From assembly GCF_014898055.3 (NCBI RefSeq), contig NW_023602073.1, positions 21,933,784 to 21,997,783 on the forward strand: a stretch of DNA of 64,000 bases. Direction: 5' to 3'. Both the position numbers and the translations under genes were made by a program. Below, piece by piece: positions 12,819 to 23,218 of this stretch. Numbering within the stretch: position 1 is the first letter of the stretch; every line of letters begins with the position of its first letter. A model generated the notes under the pieces. The model was given only the letters and a program-made list of their open reading frames with translations. It did no database searches and had not been told where the DNA came from. Origin of the DNA: Talpa occidentalis. Taxonomy: Eukaryota > Chordata > Mammalia > Eulipotyphla > Talpidae.

Positions 12819-13126
12819 AAATGTGATGTCTGGGGGCCTCCCTGGTGGCACAAGGGGTTAAAATGCAACCTATGAAGCTATCCCGCGGCCGCAGCAGCAT
12901 GAGTTCGATTCCCTTGATGGCCAGGGAGGTGATCCACATGGCACAGCAGACCTCTCCTATCTCACCCACTGCTCCCCCCAGCAGTGTATTTCAGTAGATC
13001 TGCCTGTTCTGCTCCCTACTCTGTCTCTGGTGACGCCTCTCACCCCCCACACCTCTGGCCTGTACCCCACTTCTTGTATGCATAAATAAATCTTTCAAAA
13101 ATTAAACAAATAAATGTGATGTCTGG
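12819..13126 (+). mobile_element. tRNA-derived SINE with 15-bp target-site duplication
   Basis: Head GGCCTCCCTGGTGGCACAAG, B box GTTCGATTCC, tail CTTGTATGCATAAATAAATC. Direct repeats AAATGTGATGTCTGG at 12819-12833 and 13112-13126. The only young SINE noticed within the 16 kb upstream of FOXF2. Confidence 0.92.
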
Positions 13127-14005
13127 AGATGCCCTAAAATAAACCAGCAAAAAATGAAATGGGAGAAGTGATACATGGAGCCTGGCAAAATCAGATCCTG
13201 TAAGATCTAGCGGATGGAGCTATGTGGAAGAGCTGATTGTACGGCCTCCCTACTTCTGTGTTCTGTGAACTATTCATTACAAAAGGAAAACTCACTCTCT
13301 TCACTTAACATGGGTGTGTTTTGTTGTATGCAAATTATACCTCAATAACGATCTTTTTTAGAGGGCCTTTAAGAAAATAAAAGTCAGTTGCAATGAGAAC
13401 CCTCCCTGCCTCTAAAAGATAAAGCCGTATTCCCTCTGAGACTGCGGCTTAGAGGAAGGCCAGTGGCCAGCGCCTGGGTCCTGGGCTCCAAATCTAATGC
13501 CCTTGGTCTTGTGGAATTCCGCCTCCCCCAGCCCTGCATCTAGTCCTCCTCCAAAGGACACCCAAAGTTCCTCTTTGTCTTGCAGATTTCAACAGAACAA
13601 GCTTAGGAAAGCTGCCCAGATCCCCTGGGCGAAAAAAGGAATGAGAGATAAAAGCAAAACTTGTCCTCCTTGACCCAGAAGACAAAATTCTTGGAGGTTC
13701 TACGGGCATGAAAACGCAGAGGTCCCGAAAGGAAAGGGCTTTCCCTGGCATATCTTGTAGTTCCAAGCGGACCTGGCTCCTCCACACGCTGGCAGCTCCG
13801 CTGTTTGCTGTTTGCTTCCCACTGGACGTCAGGGAGTTCCAGCCCTGGCCGCGCAGCTCACAAACGAAGCCACAGCCCCCGGCCCCGACCTCCAGGAACC
13901 ACCACCACCCAACTGAAGTCTGGATTTCTTCAACAAAGCCTCAGCACGTTTGCATCAGAGGGGGCGCGTTTCAACAGAGCGGCACCAAGTCTGATTCATT
14001 TTTTC
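13127..14005. other. Upstream DNA with a possible old L1 end
   Basis: TGTATGCAAATTATACCTCA followed by ATAACG near 13326-13352 resembles decayed LINE 3' ends. Otherwise single-copy; ORFs are unremarkable. Confidence 0.4.
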
Positions 14006-14008
14006 CTT

Positions 14009-14016
14009 TATAAAAG
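14009..14016 (+). promoter_or_regulatory. Orphan TATA box leading into a CpG patch
   Basis: TATAAAAG in the context TTCCTTTATAAAAGTAAC is a textbook TATA sequence on the plus strand, followed by GGGGGCGAGG and then CpG-rich DNA. No downstream coding gene before FOXF2 is seen, so any transcript would be noncoding or an alternative upstream start. Chance occurrence is possible. Confidence 0.3.
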
Positions 14017-14059
14017 TAACAGGGGGCGAGGGTAGAAAAGGCGGCATGTGACCTAAAGC

Positions 14060-15080
14060 GTCTCACCGAGCACGCGGCAAGCAAAAAAATATTTGAAAGA
14101 AACTGTCCACGTTGGGGGCCAAAGACCAGCCGACCTGGGCCCGGGCCTCAGAGGCAGCCGGGACACCCCAGTCTCAGGTACCTGCAGCCCGGGGCCGCCG
14201 TCGAGGGGAGCCGCGGTGAGGAGCGCGCCCGGACGCGCGCTGGCGGCGATTCCCGAGAGCCTGGCGCCACCCAGCGGCCGCGGGAGGAACTGCCGCTCCT
14301 AAGAGACCGGCGGGCCAAACCCAAACCAGCAACATCGGACGCCTCTCCCCGAGAGAGGGACAGTGACATTCATCTGGCCGCTGCAAGAAAACATGCAGGG
14401 CCTTGCCAGTCTGCCCCTGTTCAGCAGCCAAGACACCACGACCAGGCCCGCAAGAGAGTCGGCCAGGCAGTGTTCCTTCCCCTGAACCCAAGAGGAAAAG
14501 TCCTTCCTACTAAAATGCAAACTATTCCAGGGGCAGAATTTGGAGCGGATCCGCGCAGGGCCGGGCCGGGCCGCTCCTGGGCTGCGCCCTCGGCGGGGTG
14601 GCAGGCACACAGGGGAGTCTGGGGAAGAGGGCGAGGAGGGCCCCGTAAATCACTTGGAGGGATTTTTGGCCAGAGTCCTTGTTTCCGAAAGGTTGCGGGA
14701 TGACTTTGACATTGATTATATAGCTGTTCTCTTTTCAAGTGCGCGCCCCTCCCCACCGCAGCCCGGCTGGTGTGCACGGATTGTGTTTGAAAGGGAGGAA
14801 GCATTCTTGAAGTGGTGGGTGATGGATTGTCTAAACCCTTCTGGGACATTTTGGGCGGGGGTTTTCGAGGCAGCTCATCAATAAAGATCCCCCAGGAGAA
14901 AGGAGGGCGGCTGGAGAACACCCCCCACTGGGCAGCCCGAGGCCTCGGGCTCGGAAAGGATTCCTGGAGGCCAAGGACGGAGAAGGGTGAGGGAGTGAGA
15001 CCGGTGAGCAGCCGCGGGCAGGTGGGGAGACGCCTTGCCTGGACCCGACGGCCACCGAAGCCTTTCAGACTGCAACCGTG
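14060..15080. promoter_or_regulatory. CpG-rich block 7-8 kb upstream of FOXF2
   Basis: CpG-dense between about 14.15 and 14.33 kb (GGACGCGCGCTGGCGGCG) and again at 14.54-14.62 kb and 14.94-15.05 kb. It contains a CTCF-like core CGCCACCCAGCGG at 14265-14277. Several long minus-strand ORFs cross it, but none has recognisable domains. Confidence 0.4.
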
Positions 15081-17220
15081 GGTGTCACAGGGTGATTTAT
15101 TGGGGCGTGAGGCATTAGGAGGGCCGGTGGGTCCCCCATCACCAGAGTCCGGAGAGCAGGAAGGGGAAGGAAGCGCCATCTTTCTCCATTAGGCTTATTT
15201 TACTTTACACTTTAGGCTGGGAGCTCAGACACCCCTGCTCTGCAGGGTCTCTTTGGGTGCAGACGTCTTTTGCAAGCGCCCCTTCTCCCAAGCTGGAGGA
15301 GGACCGTGGGGGGAGAGGGGAACAGGGATAAGGATGATCTAATGAGCTCAGCGCCAGGAAGCCAAGCCCAGGGCAGGCCACAACCTCAGACTCAGCAAAG
15401 TGCCCTCTTTTTCAAGGAACAGCAGCATTTCGAGACGCCTCACTTGGGGTCCTCTGGTTCCCCCAGGTGAAATCCTCTGGGCAGCTGCCGGGGAGAATAG
15501 GCTGCCCTGGGGAACAGGAGTCCGTTGGGGTCCACTGCAGGCTTCTAGGGGAAGAACTGGAAACCTCAAAGTCAAGACGGCCTGGAAAGGCAGCTTTGGG
15601 GGCCTCATCTAGGAAACGTGGGCCCAGCTTTCCAGGGAGCCACGTTCTGGGGTGCTTTCCCACTGGTTCCCCCCCACCACCCAGTTCCCTCACTCTCTTC
15701 CCCTTCTGCTGGTCCCACCGTAGGACTTTGGTCCTCTAAGCCCCTGGGAGCTGTCTTCCTCACTCGGGAGACCGAGGGTCAGGCCGCAAAGTCCAACCTA
15801 GACACTCTGCCAGGATGGGGGTGGGAGGGGTAAGAGGGTTGGATCGGAGGGAGGGCTCCTGAAAGGCAGCTCCTCCGAGGCGGCGTCTAGGCGCCCCGAG
15901 GTCCCGAGTCGGGCTCTGGGCGCCGTGCACGTTTTATTTATCCCCACAGAGGATGCTGGAAGACAAAAGAAATATTTGGACGTCAGAGCTGATTTATATT
16001 TTTGGAAGAGCTACGTTTCCTTTTCTGAAGAGAAGCTAGCGCGCCCCATATCCTGAGCTCAGCGGGGAGGCCAGGAGGGGAGTTTTGATGCTCCAGGAAG
16101 TTCATCCTTCGTGGTGCAGCTCGTAGGTCCTGGCGCCCCGTGGAGTTCGCTGCCCTGGGAGATATTTATTTATTTGGGTGGGGGGGGGGAGAAGGCCAGG
16201 GAGAGGAGACTAGCCAGACACTAGAAGAAAGCCCGACACGAACAGTGTTGGGACCTCCAGGAAGCCTCCCAGCCCGAGTGCCCGCAGCGGTGGCTCTCGC
16301 CTCTGTGGCAGGGAGAGGAGACCGAGGTGGGCGCGTCAGAGGCGGGGTCTGGCGACCTCAGGGCGCATAAGATTGCTGCACTCGGCAGCTCTTGGTGGGC
16401 ACCCTTCCTGGGTCTATGCCTGGGACTAAGCCCTCCTGCCCGGCGGGTGCCTCCTGGGTGGACTCCACGGGCCAACGAGCGCTCCAGACCCGGCTATCTT
16501 CGCCCGAGTATGGGGAGCAGGCAGGGGCAATCTGTGCTAGGCCTCTGGAGGAGTCGGGTGGCAGAGCCAGGGGCGGGAGGCACAGCGGGTTGGATGCAGG
16601 GGAAGAGAAGGCCTTGCTCCTGGACTGGTGATTCCCACCCTCAAATCATAGGGGGAGTTCACACTGGGGTGGGTCTCACAAGTGGACAGCCCCTCCAGAA
16701 GCACTGGCAGAGGCAACATTAACATGCTGAGGGGCATCGGGATGCAACTTGCTTGCGCATTTTCGTCTTGGCCTTGAGGATGTGTACACAGGCTTCCCCA
16801 ATTTTTCTTAGCCAGCGGGAGCCCACTCACTCCTCCCCGAAGAAAAGGGCAGAGATCTCTTTTCCCTCCTTCCTGCAAGCGTTAGAGCACCTATTAGGAG
16901 ATAGACTCTCCCTGCTAAGGACACCCCCTTCTCCAGCCTGGACCTCTGCACCCTGGAACAGAGCAGGCTGTAAGGGGGTGCCCAGGGCCAGTGCCAAGCA
17001 GAGCCTCCCTGAGCCAAAGCCAGGGGCAGCTGTGCCGTCTCACCAAAGGCAACTGGAATTTGAAAACTGGGAAGTGCAGAGCTAGAAAGAGGCTCGGTCT
17101 CTGAGCAGGCTCTGGTAGATTGGACCCTCTTCCCAAGAAACTCAGACCTGGCCAAGTGGGCAATAGAATGCCGCCTGGCCAGGCGCAGGACATCTGAGGA
17201 CTATCAGGATGTCTCTGTAA
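15080..17220. other. Upstream single-copy GC-rich DNA, no gene seen
   Basis: No repeat and no recognisable coding domain. AT-rich islets such as GATTTATATTTTTGGAAGAG (about 15990) and GATATTTATTTATTTGGG (about 16160) interrupt GC-rich sequence and could be transcription-factor clusters. ORFs up to about 130 codons have no family features. Confidence 0.45.
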
Positions 17221-17226
17221 GGTGGC

Positions 17227-17234
17227 TATAAAAA
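17227..17234 (+). promoter_or_regulatory. Orphan canonical TATA box
   Basis: TATAAAAA in the context GTGGCTATAAAAAGAGGC, about 4.8 kb upstream of the FOXF2 start codon, with C before and purines after as in strong core promoters. No downstream reading frame of note. It could start a noncoding RNA or an alternative FOXF2 5' exon. Inference only. Confidence 0.35.
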
Positions 17235-17239
17235 GAGGC

Positions 17240-18490
17240 CTGCCCCGGTGCAGGCATTTGAGAGCGGAAGGAATCTCTCCAAATAAACATTTGGAATTGG
17301 GTGGCTGGCGTTCAAACCCAGAGGTCTGGGGGTTTCTGGACCAAGGAAGAACAGCCTCTGAAAAGGGTGTAAAATTCCCAGTGCCCCTCCTGCCAAGGAG
17401 CCTCTCCCATCCAGCCTGGGCCTCCGTGAGCCTCAGCGCCCCTTCCTGGCCCCCTAACCGGGCTTTCTACTCTATGTTAATAGAAATAGAAGCATTTCTG
17501 TGGCGTACAGGGGCGAGGTCCTCTGGCTTGGTCCTAAAACACGCTGACACCCCCTAAGTCTCAGCGCGGAGGTGCCAATGCCCCCATCCAGAAACGCCTC
17601 ACCGGACCTGGAGAGGCCTTTGCGCACAAAAACGCTGTTCCCAAACGCAGGGCGAATACCGTGGGCAGTTTCAGACTGGATTGGGAAGAGGCTGGCGGCA
17701 GGAAAGGGGGGCGAGCGAGCGAGCAGAGCTGGGCCGGGAGGACCCGAGGGCTCCCTGCGCCGGTGATCTAGAGGGCCGGTGCGGGCGCGTCTCCCGGTGG
17801 GTTACTCGTTTAGTCTAAGCCATTTCATGTAAAACCCACGAAGCAGAGGAAGCATGCTAAGAATATAAAATTTAAACCGCAATAATGAAGAGATTTCCTA
17901 GAATAAAACGCCGATTACAAAACAAAATCGGAGAAACCCAAGCTTACCGAGGTTTACATTCCCCTGCGCTGGAGCAGGGGCGGGACCCGGGGGGTTGGAG
18001 CGGGAACGGAACCCGCAACCCAGACGGACTCAGTCAATCAAAGAGCAGGAAAGAGCCCTGGGGCTGGAGGGAGGACCCATTACCCCCAAGGTGGAGCATT
18101 TCTGGTTAACCAAGGAGCGCCTGGGCCGATCTACCCTCATTTTAACTACCCAGAACTTTCCTTCCCGTGAGAAAAGAGAAATCAAGATTTTGCTTGTTTA
18201 TATGCAGTGAAAGGTGGTGGGGAGAGCTCATCACCGTGCCCAGGGGCCTCCGAGGGAGGGCAAGTCCTAAGTGAGACTATTTCAGAGACAAACACAACTT
18301 TCCTTTACACTCTGTCTGCTAAACAGAAATGCAGATTCCTTGTCCGGCATAAAGAATTTGATAAAATTTGTTAGAGAATGCACTGTCATTCTTAGGCAGG
18401 AGATTTGTATAACCTGGTGATAAAAGCAAAGTGATAAAAACAAAGCTTTGGTTACAGTGCAGCACTAGCTTGAGATCCTAGGTGCTCTAG
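17240..18490. other. Upstream single-copy DNA downstream of the orphan TATA box
   Basis: No coding gene recognised. Contains a CpG-rich stretch near 17.63-17.79 kb. Confidence 0.45.
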
Positions 18491-18494
18491 GATA

Positions 18495-18610
18495 GCTTTG
18501 TCACTTGCCCAGGTGACACCTCGGCGAGGAGTGACCTGGTCTTCCTGAGCCTCAGCTGCTTACAAGATAAATGGCAGCTAGGCCACCGGCTGGTGACTTG
18601 ATGTAAAGAC
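18495..18610 (-). mobile_element. MIR SINE, old
   Basis: TTTGTCACTTGCCCAGGTGA and TCTTCCTGAGCCTCAGCTGC, then TACAAGATAAATGGCAG, follow the reverse-orientation MIR order (CAAGTCACTTAACCTC, then CTCAGTTTCCTCATCTG). Confidence 0.55.
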
Positions 18611-18624
18611 TTGCACCTGTGACA

Positions 18625-19452
18625 TCTATAACAAAAGGATGCAGGAGTTAGCCTTTCTAGATCTAGAGGGCTCTGCCAGATTTCCACCGGTTGAAGTGGG
18701 GTCTGCAAGAGTTTTGGAGCAGAACCCTTTCCTGCTTGGATCACTAAGAAAGCCTCAAACTTCCAGATCTTTCAGAAGTGCAGAGCAGAATTTACTTCTC
18801 TGGAGAGAAAAAGGCTTCAACTCAGCAGACCTCCTCCTGGTTTGGCTGGAGCAACTCCCAAGCCCCTTCCCTATACCCTCCCCCCACAGTCTTTCCAGAA
18901 CCATCCATCGTGGTCTCCTGTAACACTCACCAAACTCTAAGTGGTATTTCTTGCAAATTTAGAGAATTGTAGGGAAATGGGTACCATTGTCACTTAGATG
19001 GGGAAGGAAGTCTTTAAAAATTGGTGGAAACTAAACATTGAAGAGGAGGGGTTTTTTAAGTATCTGTGGACCCCCCTAAAATCCCAGGCTAAATGGGGGT
19101 ATTTTTTCCCCTGGAGGTAGTATCCACAACTTCCACCCAAAAAGCTTCATCAAAAAGATCTGTGACCCCTAAGCTGGGAAGGATGGGCACACAAGTTATC
19201 ACTTAAACTGGCCTAGATTTTCAGGTTGGTGCTTTTTTATTCTTCAATCGCTGTGTACTAAAATCTTTTAGGACCTGTTTTGAGTGTAGAAACCCTCTGA
19301 GATCCCATATACATAGAACTCCAGGTGCAGAAAATCAGAAAAGGTCCATTTTGAAGTGACTGATACTAACTTGCAGAATTTCCCCTAAAGTCCGCTGTCC
19401 ACCAGCCCCACCTACCAGTGGCCTTCTTTATGCTTCTCATAAAGGGTCTCCC

Positions 19453-19494
<42 letters not shown>

Positions 19495-20104
19495 GCACAC
19501 ACTCGCACACACCTTTTAGATCCTGTCTGCCTTGTCCCAGTTTCTACTTATTTTCCTATTTTTCAGACACTTCAGAGCATGGATTTAATGGACACATGAT
19601 ATTTACCTTAAGATTGCACTATTTGTGTTTATTCCACGTAAAATGCCAAAAACAGTCCCCCCAAAACAAGAAATCAACGGAGACCCACCCCCCCAAATCA
19701 TTCCTCACCAGTCACTCAAAAAGAAATTCTTAGAGGCAGAATCAAAGGCGAGCCCCCTACCCCAACTCAATCAAAACACCCCCACCTCATTCTCCAAAGA
19801 GCGACTTGTTTCTTTTTTCTGTTGGAAATGAGCGGTAAACTGAGTTCATTTGGGCCGTGTTTTCTTAGCTGACTCTAGGCTACAATCAAGCCATTTTCGG
19901 ACACATTCCCATGTAGGTACCAGGGGTGCTCTGGAGGAAGCTGTCGACGCCTGTTCAGCTAATTTAGGTTTTCTTTGTCTAATTACTGTGGAGCTTAGGG
20001 AAAAGGAGCCCGGCGCAGGGCAGTAAACCGACACTCGTCTCTGTGTGTGGTATCCAGGCAGGGTTTGATGGGAAAAGCCTGCTTCCACTCAACTTCAGGT
20101 CACT
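18625..20104. other. Upstream single-copy DNA, no gene seen
   Basis: Holds a CA microsatellite (19456-19512). The remainder is ordinary sequence without supported genes. Confidence 0.5.
19456..19512. repeat. (CA)n microsatellite
   Basis: Pure CA to 19490, then interrupted GCACGCACACACTCGCACAC. Likely length-polymorphic. Confidence 0.95.
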
Positions 20105-20800
20105 GTCTGGGGCCAGCCCCAGCCCAGCCCCCTGCCTCCCAGCCCCCTCCCTCACCTCGGCTTCTGCAGCCCGCGGCACACTCGGCCGCGAGCACTCGCC
20201 TGCGCCCCGGGGCGCGCAGGGCCAGGGCCAGCCCCTCGAGGCTGCCTCGGTGCTACCAACACTCCGCCGCCCGCCCTTCTCCCGCGCCGGCACGATCCCC
20301 GCTTCTCCGGCCCCCTGCACCTCCCCAGGCCTCCCAGCGCCAGCGGCTGCACCTCGGTCTTTTCAGAGTTGCGCCCAGCCCGGCCTCCCCTTCGGTCCTC
20401 CGGCCCGCGGCACCTCCCCTCGGCCGCCCGCCCCCGCCGATGCGCCCCGGTGCGGCTGCCGGCTCCTAGGCCTCCCGCTCGCTGCCTCCCTCCCCAGCCC
20501 TGTCCCTGGTCAGCCCACACTTCCTTGCACGTGTAATCCAATAACTAACTGTCGGGTCTCATTGGAAATGATTCCTCCCGAGGGCACATCCTCTCTCCCA
20601 GGCTGACTCTGGCTCAGAGCGGAATGGGCCGGGCGGGGTGGCGCGCTCTCCCGCAGAAGGTGGCGGCCAGACGGCACCCTGCTCGGGGTGGGCAGCGCCG
20701 GGACGGAGCAAGTAAACAAACGTGGCATCGAGGACCGCCGCACGCCCCTTCGGAACTGGCCGTCCGCGGGCGGTCTCCCTGATCTCACCCCGCGGCCGGC
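20105..20800. promoter_or_regulatory. GC/CpG-rich island upstream of the FOXF2 promoter
   Basis: A GC-rich block with many CpGs (for example CGCGGGCTGC and GGCGCGGG on either strand), separated from the main island by a short A/T-rich gap near 20.81-20.93 kb. It holds CACGTG-type E-box sequence (GCACGTGT near 20527) and CCAAT (near 20537) plus ATTGG on the same strand near 20560. It could be part of the FOXF2 promoter domain or a divergent promoter. ORFs here are GC artefacts. Confidence 0.55.
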
Positions 20801-20949
20801 TTTCTTTTTGCATTTTTTTTTTTTTGCAAAACATCAAGTGGAAACAGAAAGGAAGTGAGAAGCAATGCCAGCCTGAGTCCCAGGCGACTGGGTTTCCAGA
20901 GTCTCCACTACTTGGTTTAGTTTCCTTTACTAACCCCCTGGGCTGGAAG

Positions 20950-22032
20950 TTTCGCAAAGGCCCCGCTCTGGCCCCGGGGTCCTGGTGCGCCCAGGTTCTC
21001 GCCCGGCGCGAACGTGGTCGCGGAGCCCGCGGCCCTGTCGGAAAGAGAGAGAATTGGCACGTTACCTTCGGGCGTCTGGCACCCTGGCGTGCGGCTGAGG
21101 GCTGCAGTGTCTAAGAGAAGTTGACAGATGGTGTCAGTGAGGGCACCGGGGCAAGGGGACTAAGGAGGCTCCGGGCGGCGGCGACAGCAGCGGCACCCCC
21201 GGGCCCGGGCCCGGCGAGGGGTGCGGGGGAGAAAGGGTGGAGGTCTGGAGGAGCCGGGCGGGAGGAGAGGGGCCGGGGCCGCTCCGCGGGGGGCGGCTGG
21301 GTCCTGGAGGGGAGGCTGGAGTGCGCTCAAGGGCAGAGAAAGCAGATTCCATCAAGCCAAGGGGGTCGAGTTTGGCTGGGGGCGGTGGGCGTCCAGAGGG
21401 AAAGCGAGTTAGCCTGAGATCCCCGGGCTTGCAGGGGGGCGTGGGGACAGGAAAGCGGTCCCGAGGAATTCGCGGGCCCGGGAGGGGGGGTGCTGGAGGC
21501 CCGGGAAGGAGATAAGAGAGGGAGCAGCGGGCCGCCAGGGCGCGGGGGGAGGCGAGCGCGCCCGGGCCGGAGCGCGCCCTCCCCCAGGCGGCGCGGGGCG
21601 CGGAGGGGGCAGGGCGGGGTGGGGTGGAGGGAGGGAGCGCGGGAGGGAGGGAGGGCGGCCGGGGGAGGGCGCGGGCGGGAGGAAGTCAGAGAGACAGAGC
21701 GAGGAGCGCTCTGAAGGAGGGGAGACGTCGGGCGCGTCCCCGGGGTCCCGGCCGCGATCCCCGCTCCCCAAGGCTCCGCCGCCCCGGAGGCCGCCGCGCC
21801 AGCCGGGGCCCGGGACGCGCGGGAGGGATGCGCCGGGCGTTGCCTCCGGCCCGCCGCCGAGGCCGCCGCCGCCAGAAGCCCCAGCGGAGCTGAGGGAGGC
21901 GACGCCGTAGCGCTGGCTCGGAGCGGCCACGGCTGCAGCCCGGGAGGCGGGCTAGGGCGCTCGCCCGGCTTCTGGGCCGACCCGGTTCCCGCGCCTCCGC
22001 TCCCGGCCCCCGGCCCCGCTCCCGGGGCCCAG
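20950..22032 (+). promoter_or_regulatory. FOXF2: CpG-island promoter and 5' UTR of FOXF2
   Basis: Very GC- and CpG-rich DNA runs continuously into exon 1 and up to about 23.3 kb. No TATA box is seen near the expected start. GC boxes (GGGGCAGGGCGGGG near 21607) and dense G-runs are present instead, as in TATA-less developmental promoters. The transcription start cannot be fixed from sequence; a position between about 21.6 and 21.9 kb is likely. A short upstream ORF (21828-21893) lies before the main start. Confidence 0.75.
21828..21893 (+). other. Upstream ORF of 21 codons in the FOXF2 5' leader
   Basis: ATG at 21828 (G at -3, C at +4) opens [21 protein letters not shown] and stops with TGA, 139 bases before the FOXF2 ATG. 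Its start context is at least as good as that of the main ATG. It matters only if transcription begins upstream of 21828, which is not established. The peptide is very arginine-rich simply because the DNA is GC-rich; no function is claimed. Confidence 0.4.
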
Positions 22033-23218
22033 ATGACCACCGAGGGCGGCCCCCCGCCGCCCGCGCCGCGCCCGCCGCCGGCCCCGCTCCGCCGCGCGTG
22101 CAGCCCGGCCCCCGGCGCGCTCCAGGCCGCCCTGATGAGCCCGCCGGCCGCCGCCGCCCTGGAGGCCACCTCGTCGTCCTCGTCCTCGTCCTCGTCGTCC
22201 GCGTCCTGCGCCTCGTCCGCCTCCGCCAGCTCGGCCAGCGCCCCCTCGGCCGCCTGCAAGAGCGCGGGCGGCGGCGCGGGCGCGGGCGCGGGGAGCGCGG
22301 GCGCCAAGAAGGCGAGCTCCGGGCTGCGGCGGCCGGAGAAGCCGCCCTACTCGTACATCGCGCTCATCGTCATGGCCATCCAGAGCTCGCCCAGCAAGCG
22401 CCTGACGCTCAGCGAGATCTACCAGTTCCTGCAGGCGCGCTTCCCCTTCTTCCGCGGCGCCTACCAGGGCTGGAAGAACTCGGTGCGCCACAACCTCTCG
22501 CTCAACGAGTGCTTCATCAAGCTGCCCAAGGGCCTCGGGCGGCCCGGCAAGGGCCACTACTGGACCATCGACCCGGCCAGCGAGTTCATGTTCGAGGAGG
22601 GCTCGTTCCGCCGCCGGCCGCGCGGCTTCAGGAGGAAGTGCCAGGCGCTCAAGCCCATGTACCACCGCGTGGTGAGCGGCCTGGGCTTCGGGGCCTCGCT
22701 GCTGCCCCAGGGCTTCGACTTCCAGGCGCCCCCGTCGGCGCCCCTCGGCTGCCACGGGCAGGGCGGCTACGGCGGCCTCGACATGATGCCCGCGGGCTAC
22801 GACGCGGGCGCGGGAGCCCCGGGCCACGCGCACCCGCACCATCACCACCACCACCACGTCCCGCACATGTCGCCCAACCCGGGCTCCACCTACATGGCCA
22901 GCTGCCCGGTGCCCGCCGGGCCTGGGGGTGTCGGCGCGGCCGGGGGGGGCGGGGGCGGCGGCGGGGACTACGGCCCGGACAGCAGCAGCAGCCCCGTGCC
23001 CTCGTCCCCTGCAATGGCGAGCGCCATCGAGTGCCACTCGCCCTACACGAGCCCTGCGGCGCATTGGAGCTCGCCCGGCGCCTCGCCTTACCTCAAGCAG
23101 CCGCCCGCCCTGACGCCCAGCAGCAACCCCGCGGCCTCTGCCGGCCTGCACTCCAGCATGTCCTCCTACTCGCTGGAGCAGAGCTACCTGCACCAGAACG
23201 CCCGCGAGGACCTTTCAG
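22033..23218 (+). CDS. FOXF2: FOXF2 exon 1 coding part (forkhead transcription factor)
   Basis: This exon encodes residues 1-395 plus the first base of codon 396 of forkhead box F2, a nuclear DNA-binding transcription factor. FOXF2 acts in mesenchyme of gut, palate, lung and limb and in brain pericytes (family knowledge). The N terminus is rich in Pro, Ala and Ser, with ten serines at 47-56. The forkhead domain runs from about residue 99 to 196, opening with the [13 protein letters not shown] signature. Its recognition helix is around W147-L157 ([11 protein letters not shown]), including N154 and H153 where the family contacts DNA, and a basic wing ends in [10 protein letters not shown]. Downstream are seven histidines at 269-275, eight glycines at 304-311 and a Ser/Pro-rich activation region. 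The N terminus MTTEGG identifies FOXF2 rather than FOXF1. The ATG at 22033 matches the known FOXF2 start, although its context is weak (C at -3, A at +4). The exon ends in TTTCAG before donor GTAATG. It is extremely GC-rich. Confidence 0.97.
22412..22480 (-). ncRNA. MIR6720: mir-6720-like hairpin antisense to the forkhead codons
   Basis: Read on the minus strand, this segment gives a 5' arm beginning UUCCAGCCCUGGUAGG (22475 down to 22453), a purine-rich loop, and a 3' arm beginning CGCGCCUGCAGGAAC (22439 down to 22418). Both arms agree with my memory of human miR-6720-5p and -3p, which map antisense within FOXF2 exon 1. Pairing is plausible but imperfect (AGGCG with CGCCU, CAG with CUG). The bases also encode the invariant forkhead domain, so sequence conservation alone does not prove a miRNA. 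Expression in this species is not shown. Confidence 0.45.

Noticed and set aside
14421..15179. 252-codon minus-strand ORF in the upstream CpG patch
   Set aside because: No domain, GC-driven openness, no splice or codon evidence; FOXF2 neighbours such as FOXQ1 would show an obvious forkhead motif, which is absent.
21327..22307. 326-codon minus-strand ORF across the promoter
   Set aside because: Pro/Ala/Ser-rich composition product of the CpG island; no recognisable family.
21952..23193. Long antisense ORF (413 codons) over FOXF2 exon 1
   Set aside because: It is a shadow of the GC-rich forkhead exon; low-complexity Arg/Gly/Ala protein with no domain. Only the short mir-6720-like hairpin is kept on that strand.
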